From NCBI GenBank assembly GCA_031276375.1, contig JAISNE010000110.1, forward strand, positions 1 through 6,443: a stretch of DNA of 6,443 nt. Direction: 5' to 3'. Positions 1 to 6,443 of this stretch are shown here, one piece after another. The stretch is from Accumulibacter sp. (GTDB lineage: Bacteria > Pseudomonadota > Gammaproteobacteria > Burkholderiales > Rhodocyclaceae). Numbering within the stretch: the first letter of the stretch is position 1; each line of letters begins with the position of its first letter. The translations under genes were made by a program, and so were the position numbers. A model generated the notes under the pieces. It was not told the DNA's origin and searched no databases. It saw only the letters and a program-made list of their open reading frames with translations.

Positions 1-908
1 CCCAGGTCCTTGCGCCGCAGCATGAAGACGAAACGGTCGCCGGCGCTGGTGTCGAGCCAGACGAAGGAGAGGCGGGGGTAGGCGCGTTCGAGCGCGTCCC
101 TGGCGTTGCCGATTTCGACGATCAGCAGGCCGTCCGGCTTGAGATGCCGGGCCGCCCGCGCGAGCAGGATGCGCGCGAAGTCGAGGCCGTCCTCGCCGCC
201 GGCCAGCGCCAGGCGCGGTTCGCGCCGGTATTCCCCAGGCAATGCGGCCATCGACGCGGCGCTGACGTAGGGCGGATTCGAGACGATCACGTCGTAGCGT
301 TCTCCGGGAATCGCGGCGAAGGTGTCCGATTCGATCAGGCGGACGCGCGTTTCGAGGCCGTATTCTTCGACGTTGATGCGCGCGACGGCGAGTGCTTCCG
401 GCGAGATGTCGAGCGCGTCGACGGCGGCTTCGGGGAAGGCTTCGGCGGCGAGGATCGCCAGGCAGCCCGAGCCGGTGCACATGTCGAGCACCCGCCCGAC
501 GGCCCACGGGTCGTTGATCCACGGGCTGAGTTGCTCGCGCAGCAGTTCGGCGATGTGCGAACGGGGCACGATGACGCGCTCGTCGACGTAAAAACGGTAG
601 TCGCCAAGCCAGGCTTCGCGGGTCAGGTAGGCGGCGGGCAGGCGTTCGTCGATGCGGCGGCGGATCAGGCCGAGCGCGCTGGCGCGCTCACCGGCGGTCA
701 GGCGCGCCGCCAGGTACGGGTCGAGCGGCGTATTCACCGGCAGGCGCAGGCTGTGCAGCAGCAGATACGCGGCTTCGTCCCAGGCGTTGTCCGTGCCGTG
801 GCCGAAGAATACGCCGGCTTCGTTGAAGCGGCTGACGGCAAAGCGCAGCAGGTCGCGCAGGGTGAGGAGTTCTTCCTGGGCTTGTGCGTAGAGGTCGTCG
901 GTCGTCAC
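1..908 (-). CDS. prmB: PrmB, ribosomal protein L3 N5-glutamine methyltransferase (3' end cut by window edge)
   Basis: SAM-dependent methyltransferase of the HemK/PrmB family, expected to methylate a glutamine side chain of 50S protein L3 in the cytoplasm during ribosome assembly. Seen: 302 codons from a GTG start, with no stop before the window edge. The N-terminal helical region contains GHGTDNAWDEA, shared almost exactly with E. coli PrmB as I remember it. The SAM-binding motif LDMCTGSGCLAI lies at about residues 141-152 and the glutamine-binding NPPY at 211-214. The C-terminal part ends with a FVFMLRRK strand like the end of the family fold, so only a short tail should be missing. Start: GTG at 906-908 is the only reasonable one. 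An in-frame stop lies about 40 bp upstream, and the next methionine (about residue 143) is inside the SAM motif. No Shine-Dalgarno is visible upstream because a C-rich repeat sits there. It is last in the visible operon, 39 bp after dapE. PrmC (release-factor methyltransferase) is the main alternative, but the N-terminus is PrmB-type. Confidence 0.93.
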   Translation of the reverse strand, partial: MTTDDLYAQAQEELLTLRDLLRFAVSRFNEAGVFFGHGTDNAWDEAAYLLLHSLRLPVNTPLDPYLAARLTAGERASALGLIRRRIDERLPAAYLTREAWLGDYRFYVDERVIVPRSHIAELLREQLSPWINDPWAVGRVLDMCTGSGCLAILAAEAFPEAAVDALDISPEALAVARINVEEYGLETRVRLIESDTFAAIPGERYDVIVSNPPYVSAASMAALPGEYRREPRLALAGGEDGLDFARILLARAARHLKPDGLLIVEIGNARDALERAYPRLSFVWLDTSAGDRFVFMLRRKDL

Positions 909-921
909 TGGGCGGCGGGAG

Positions 922-947
922 GTGGGGAGTGGGGAGTGGGAAGTGGG
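922..947. repeat. Degenerate heptamer tandem repeat between dapE and prmB
   Basis: About 3.7 copies of a 7-bp unit on the plus strand: GTGGGGA, GTGGGGA, GTGGGAA, then partial GTGGG. On the coding (minus) strand this is a run of CCCCACT-like units. It fills most of the 39-bp gap, beginning directly after the dapE stop codon and ending 13 bp before the prmB GTG. The pyrimidine-only character of the coding strand leaves no purine-rich ribosome-binding site for prmB. It resembles short tandemly repeated heptanucleotides known from some bacterial genomes. Whether it is dispersed elsewhere in this genome cannot be seen here. Confidence 0.75.
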
Positions 948-3294
<2,347 letters not shown>

Positions 3295-3299
3295 GATAT

Positions 3300-3305
3300 T
3301 TCCTC
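3300..3305 (-). promoter_or_regulatory. Ribosome-binding site of the pilU-type gene
   Basis: GAGGAA on the minus strand, five bases before the ATG at 3294. It is a good Shine-Dalgarno match and favours this start over the ATG at 3308-3306 a few bases upstream, which opens only a short out-of-frame reading frame. Confidence 0.7.
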
Positions 3306-3343
3306 ATGGATGTATAGAGGAACACAAGGGAACTCTTGGCGGT

Positions 3344-4165
<822 letters not shown>

Positions 4166-4169
4166 TTGA

Positions 4170-4177
4170 CTTTCCTA
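4170..4177 (-). promoter_or_regulatory. Ribosome-binding site of dapD overlapping the dapC stop
   Basis: The minus strand reads TAGGAAAG. Its TAG is the stop codon of dapC and its AGGA is the Shine-Dalgarno of dapD. Ribosomes finishing dapC would sit on the dapD initiation site, which fits coordinated synthesis of two enzymes of one pathway. Confidence 0.7.
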
Positions 4178-5368
4178 GAGATGGGCGATGAAGCGTTGGA
4201 TCCGGGCGGCGGCTTCGAGGCATTCGGCGAGCGGTTCGACGAGCGCGACGCGCACGTGGCCGGCGCCGGGGTTGACGCCGTGCGCCGGGCGCGCCAGGAA
4301 ACTGCCCGGCAATACGTGGACGTTCTGTTCGGCGGCCAGGCGGCGGGCGAAATCGGTATCCTCGATCGGCGTTTTCGCCCACAGGTAGAAACCGGCGTCC
4401 GGCATCGAAACGCCGAGCGCGTCCCGCAAAAGGGGAGTGACGGCGGCGAATTTCTGGCGGTATTGCTCGCGGTTGGCGGCGACGTGCGCTTCGTCCCGCC
4501 ACGCGGCGATGCTGGCGGCCTGGAAGGCCGGACTCATGGCGCTACCGTGGTAGGTCCGGTAGAGCAGGTAATCCTTGAGGATCGCGGCGTCGCCGGCGAC
4601 GAATCCGGAACGCATGCCGGGGACGTTGGAACGCTTGGACAGGCTGGACAGCATGACCAGCCGGTCACGATTCCGGCCCAGCCGCTCGGCCGCCTGCAAA
4701 ACGCCCGGCGGCGGCCGGCCTTCGTCGAAATAGATTTCCGAATAGCATTCGTCGGAAGCGATCACGAAGCCGTAACGGTCCGAGAGCGCGAACAAGCGCC
4801 GCCAGTCGTCGAGGTCCAGCACCTTGCCGGTCGGGTTGGCCGGAGAACAGACGATCAGCAATTGCACGCGCCGCCATTCCGCCTCCGGAAGGCTGGCGTA
4901 GTCGAAAGCAAAACCGCTCTCCCGCACCGTGTTGAGAAAGCGGATGTCGGCGCCGGCAAGATACGCGCCGCCTTCGTAGATCTGGTAGAACGGGTTGGGG
5001 CTGACCACCAGCGGCGCGTCGCCGCGGTTCGGGTCGATAACCGCCTGGGTGAGCGAAAACAGCGCCTCGCGCGAACCGTTGACCGGGATGATTTCGCTCT
5101 CCGAATCGATGTCGTCGAGCGCATAACGCTTCTTCATCCATTCGGCGATCGCCTGCCGCAACGCCGGCTGCCCAAGCGTGCTAGGATAGTTCGACAGACC
5201 TCCCAGCCCGGCCACCAGCGCCTCCTTGATGAACGCCGGCGTGGCATGCCGGGGCTCGCCGATGTGCAGCCTGATTTCGCTCAATCCGGGCTTGGCGGCG
5301 ATCCCCGCCATCAGCCGACGCAGCTTCTCGAACGGATAGGTTTGCAGCTTGCCGAGATTTGAGTTCAC
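4175..5368 (-). CDS. dapC: DapC, succinyldiaminopimelate aminotransferase (class I PLP enzyme)
   Basis: PLP-dependent class I/II aminotransferase that uses glutamate to convert N-succinyl-2-amino-6-ketopimelate into N-succinyl-LL-DAP in the cytoplasm. From the chosen GTG it is 397 residues, normal for the family. Seen: LQTYPFEKLRRL near the N-terminus (typical of betaproteobacterial DapC), the substrate-loop region IGEPRHATP (36-44), NGSREALF (97-104) at the PLP phosphate site, SPANPTGK (175-182), D206 and Y209 contacting PLP, the Schiff-base lysine K245 in SSLSKRSNVPGMRSG, and the C-terminal carboxylate-binding arginine in GHVRVALVEPL. Start: GTG at 5366-5368 gives the family N-terminus (V-N-S-N-L-G-K-L). 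The in-frame ATG at 5414-5416 would add 16 residues unlike the family, and it lies upstream of the transcription start expected from the TATAAT at 5399-5404. No strong Shine-Dalgarno precedes the GTG. It is the first gene of the operon, 9 bp before dapD. Context separates it from ArgD/AstC or generic aminotransferases. Confidence 0.93.
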   Translation of the reverse strand: MNSNLGKLQTYPFEKLRRLMAGIAAKPGLSEIRLHIGEPRHATPAFIKEALVAGLGGLSNYPSTLGQPALRQAIAEWMKKRYALDDIDSESEIIPVNGSREALFSLTQAVIDPNRGDAPLVVSPNPFYQIYEGGAYLAGADIRFLNTVRESGFAFDYASLPEAEWRRVQLLIVCSPANPTGKVLDLDDWRRLFALSDRYGFVIASDECYSEIYFDEGRPPPGVLQAAERLGRNRDRLVMLSSLSKRSNVPGMRSGFVAGDAAILKDYLLYRTYHGSAMSPAFQAASIAAWRDEAHVAANREQYRQKFAAVTPLLRDALGVSMPDAGFYLWAKTPIEDTDFARRLAAEQNVHVLPGSFLARPAHGVNPGAGHVRVALVEPLAECLEAAARIQRFIAHL

Positions 5369-5398
5369 TGTGGGCGTCGGAACGGAAATAAGGGTGCA

Positions 5399-5404
5399 AT
5401 TATA
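5399..5404 (-). promoter_or_regulatory. Predicted -10 element for the dapC-dapD-pilU-dapE-prmB operon
   Basis: A perfect TATAAT lies on the minus strand in the divergent gap, in an AT-rich island within GC-rich surroundings. Transcription would begin near 5392, leaving a leader of roughly 25 bases before the dapC GTG. No good -35 hexamer is found at 16-18 bp spacing, so the promoter may be weak at -35 or activator-dependent. The prediction rests on sequence only. Confidence 0.55.
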
Positions 5405-5406
5405 AA
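5401..5406 (+). promoter_or_regulatory. Possible -10 element for the yvcK-family gene
   Basis: TATAAA on the plus strand interleaves with the TATAAT of the opposite strand, sharing four base pairs. It would give a start near 5413 and a leader of about 43 bases. No convincing -35 lies 17 bp upstream. A TTGACC at 5427-5432 is the best -35-like string, but the bases 17 bp downstream of it (ACGGTA) make a poor -10 and abut the start codon. The call is weak. Confidence 0.35.
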
Positions 5407-5437
5407 TGAAAGTCATCGCCTGGCGTTTGACCTTTGC

Positions 5438-5444
5438 AAGGGGA
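5438..5444 (+). promoter_or_regulatory. Ribosome-binding site of the yvcK-family gene
   Basis: AAGGGGA lies upstream of the ATG at 5456-5458, separated from it by an A-rich stretch. The spacing (about 12 bases after the G run) is longer than ideal. No other in-frame ATG or GTG occurs near it, so the start stands. Confidence 0.5.
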
Positions 5445-5455
5445 AAAAAACGGTA

Positions 5456-6443
5456 ATGCGCAAACAAGCGTCGGAAACGAAATGCAACATCACCACCATC
5501 GGCGGCGGAACCGGGACGTTCAACGTCCTCTCGGGACTGGGCGGGAACCGGCGCCTGAACCTGGCGGCCATCGTCACGGTCGCCGATTCGGGCGGCTCGA
5601 CCGGGGAATTGCGGGACGAATTCGGCATCCTGCCGCCCGGCGACGTGCGCCGGGCCATCGTCGCCCTGTCCGAGGATACCGAGATCGTGCGCCGGCTGTT
5701 CGAATACCGTTTCAAGGAAGGACGGCGCATCGCCGGCCACACGGTCGGCAATCTGCTGCTGACCGCGCTGACCGACATCATGGGCAGTTTCGAGCGCGGC
5801 ATCGAGGAACTCTCCGAGATGTTCAGCGTGCAAGGCAAAGTGATTCCGGTGACGCTCGATAACGTGAGCCTCGGCGTGACGCTGGAGAACGGCGAGCAAA
5901 TCCTCGGCGAATCGGAGATCGACATCCCCAGGCACGACGCCAACATTCCCGTCCGCGACGCCTTCCTGCTCGGAGAGGGCCGGCTCAACCCGCGCGCCAG
6001 GGAAGCGATCGAGAATTCCGACTACATCATCATCGGCCCCGGCGATCTATACACCAGCATCGTCCCCAACCTGCTGTGCAAGGGAATGACCGAGGCGCTG
6101 CGCGCTTCCCCGGCAAGGATCATTTACGTGTGCAACATCATGACCAAGCACGGCGAAACCGATGGCTTCGCCGTGGAAGATTTCGTCGACGTCATCGAAC
6201 GCTATCTCGGGGAAGGCAGGATCGACTACCTGCTGGTCAACAACGGCGAACTGCGCGCCAGCCTGATCCGCAAGTACGGAAAAGAAGGCAAGATTCCGGT
6301 CCGCCTGCGGGACAGGCAGGCGCTGGCGCAAAAAGGCATCAAGATCGTCGAACGCGATTTCACCAGCGCCACCGACTACATCCGCCACGACCCGCGCAAG
6401 CTGGCATGCACCATCGAGGATTTCGCCAGCGGCTGGATACGCT
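5456..6443 (+). CDS. yvcK: YvcK/CofD-family protein, UDP-sugar-binding type (3' end cut by window edge)
   Basis: Member of the YvcK (gluconeogenesis factor)/CofD-like Rossmann family. Characterised relatives such as B. subtilis YvcK bind UDP-GlcNAc and are needed for normal cell wall and shape on gluconeogenic carbon sources; no reaction is established for them. The window holds 329 codons with no stop, already longer than E. coli YbhK (about 302) or B. subtilis YvcK (about 317). Seen in order: nucleotide-binding loop IGGGTGTFNVLSGL (15-28), VTVADSGGSTGELR (40-53), GILPPGDVRRA (57-67), LFEYRF then GHTVGNLLLTAL from residue 94, LGESEID, IIIGPGDLYTSIVPNLL (191-207), and YVCNIMTKHGETDGF. The GPGDLYTS and YVCN-MTK-GET forms differ from the E. 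coli YbhK versions and look like another YvcK subfamily. No signal peptide or membrane segment is seen. It is divergent from the dap operon across 87 bp. A CofD role (2-phospho-lactate transfer for F420) is less likely, given the absence of F420 genes here. Confidence 0.88.
   Translation, partial: MRKQASETKCNITTIGGGTGTFNVLSGLGGNRRLNLAAIVTVADSGGSTGELRDEFGILPPGDVRRAIVALSEDTEIVRRLFEYRFKEGRRIAGHTVGNLLLTALTDIMGSFERGIEELSEMFSVQGKVIPVTLDNVSLGVTLENGEQILGESEIDIPRHDANIPVRDAFLLGEGRLNPRAREAIENSDYIIIGPGDLYTSIVPNLLCKGMTEALRASPARIIYVCNIMTKHGETDGFAVEDFVDVIERYLGEGRIDYLLVNNGELRASLIRKYGKEGKIPVRLRDRQALAQKGIKIVERDFTSATDYIRHDPRKLACTIEDFASGWIR

Noticed and set aside
3295..3343. A possible terminator, attenuator or small leader ORF between dapD and the pilU-type gene
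   Set aside because: There is no stem with a T-run. The only repeat is an imperfect GTTCC direct repeat, and the short ATG frame starting here runs out of frame into pilU without independent support.
5444..5450. An A7 tract just before the yvcK start as a phase-variation slippage site
   Set aside because: It is outside the coding frame and short. It more likely just keeps the initiation region unstructured.
5369..5935. A minus-strand extension of dapC to 586 residues running through the divergent gap and yvcK
   Set aside because: The extra 189 residues are antisense to the well-conserved YvcK sequence and match no aminotransferase N-terminus. The GTG at 5368 starts the family-like protein.
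6047..6388. A 113-codon minus-strand frame inside yvcK
   Set aside because: It overlaps the strongly conserved IGPG and YVCN motif region of yvcK in antisense and has no recognisable features of its own.

Overview
This window reads as ordinary housekeeping chromosome from a GC-rich betaproteobacterium. A Rhodocyclales-type organism (the Dechloromonas/Azoarcus/Accumulibacter neighbourhood) fits best, judged from protein similarity as I remember it and from a dedicated dapC gene in a cluster with dapD, dapE and a pilU-type gene. No search was run, so the assignment is tentative.

Layout. A tightly packed minus-strand operon fills about 1-5368 and is transcribed right to left: dapC (succinyl-DAP aminotransferase) > dapD (tetrahydrodipicolinate succinyltransferase) > a pilU-type pilus retraction ATPase gene > dapE (succinyl-DAP desuccinylase) > prmB (ribosomal protein L3 glutamine methyltransferase, cut by the left window edge). 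The gaps are 9 bp, 49 bp, an 11-bp overlap and 39 bp, and I see no terminator in any of them. The dapE-prmB gap is mostly a degenerate 7-bp tandem repeat. An 87-bp divergent intergenic region (5369-5455) separates this operon from a plus-strand yvcK/cofD-family gene that runs off the right edge. That region carries a perfect TATAAT -10 element on the minus strand, interleaved with a TATAAA on the plus strand.

How the genes fit together. DapD, DapC and DapE catalyse three consecutive steps of the succinylase branch of diaminopimelate/lysine synthesis: tetrahydrodipicolinate to N-succinyl-2-amino-6-ketopimelate, then N-succinyl-LL-DAP, then LL-DAP. All active-site residues I could check are present. 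The divergent YvcK-family protein belongs to a family tied to UDP-sugar binding and cell-wall homeostasis, so a peptidoglycan theme on both sides of the promoter region is plausible but inferred. The PilU-type ATPase is the functional outsider: it has intact Walker A, Walker B and His-box motifs and is wired into the operon by an SD-equipped start and an overlap with dapE.

I see no mobile element, CRISPR array, RNA gene or clearly new multi-gene system. The points worth a second look are the pilus ATPase inside a lysine operon, the heptamer repeat where the prmB ribosome-binding site should be, the interleaved divergent -10 elements, and the unusual YvcK subfamily. Very long antisense reading frames over dapC/dapD and over yvcK are GC-rich shadows.
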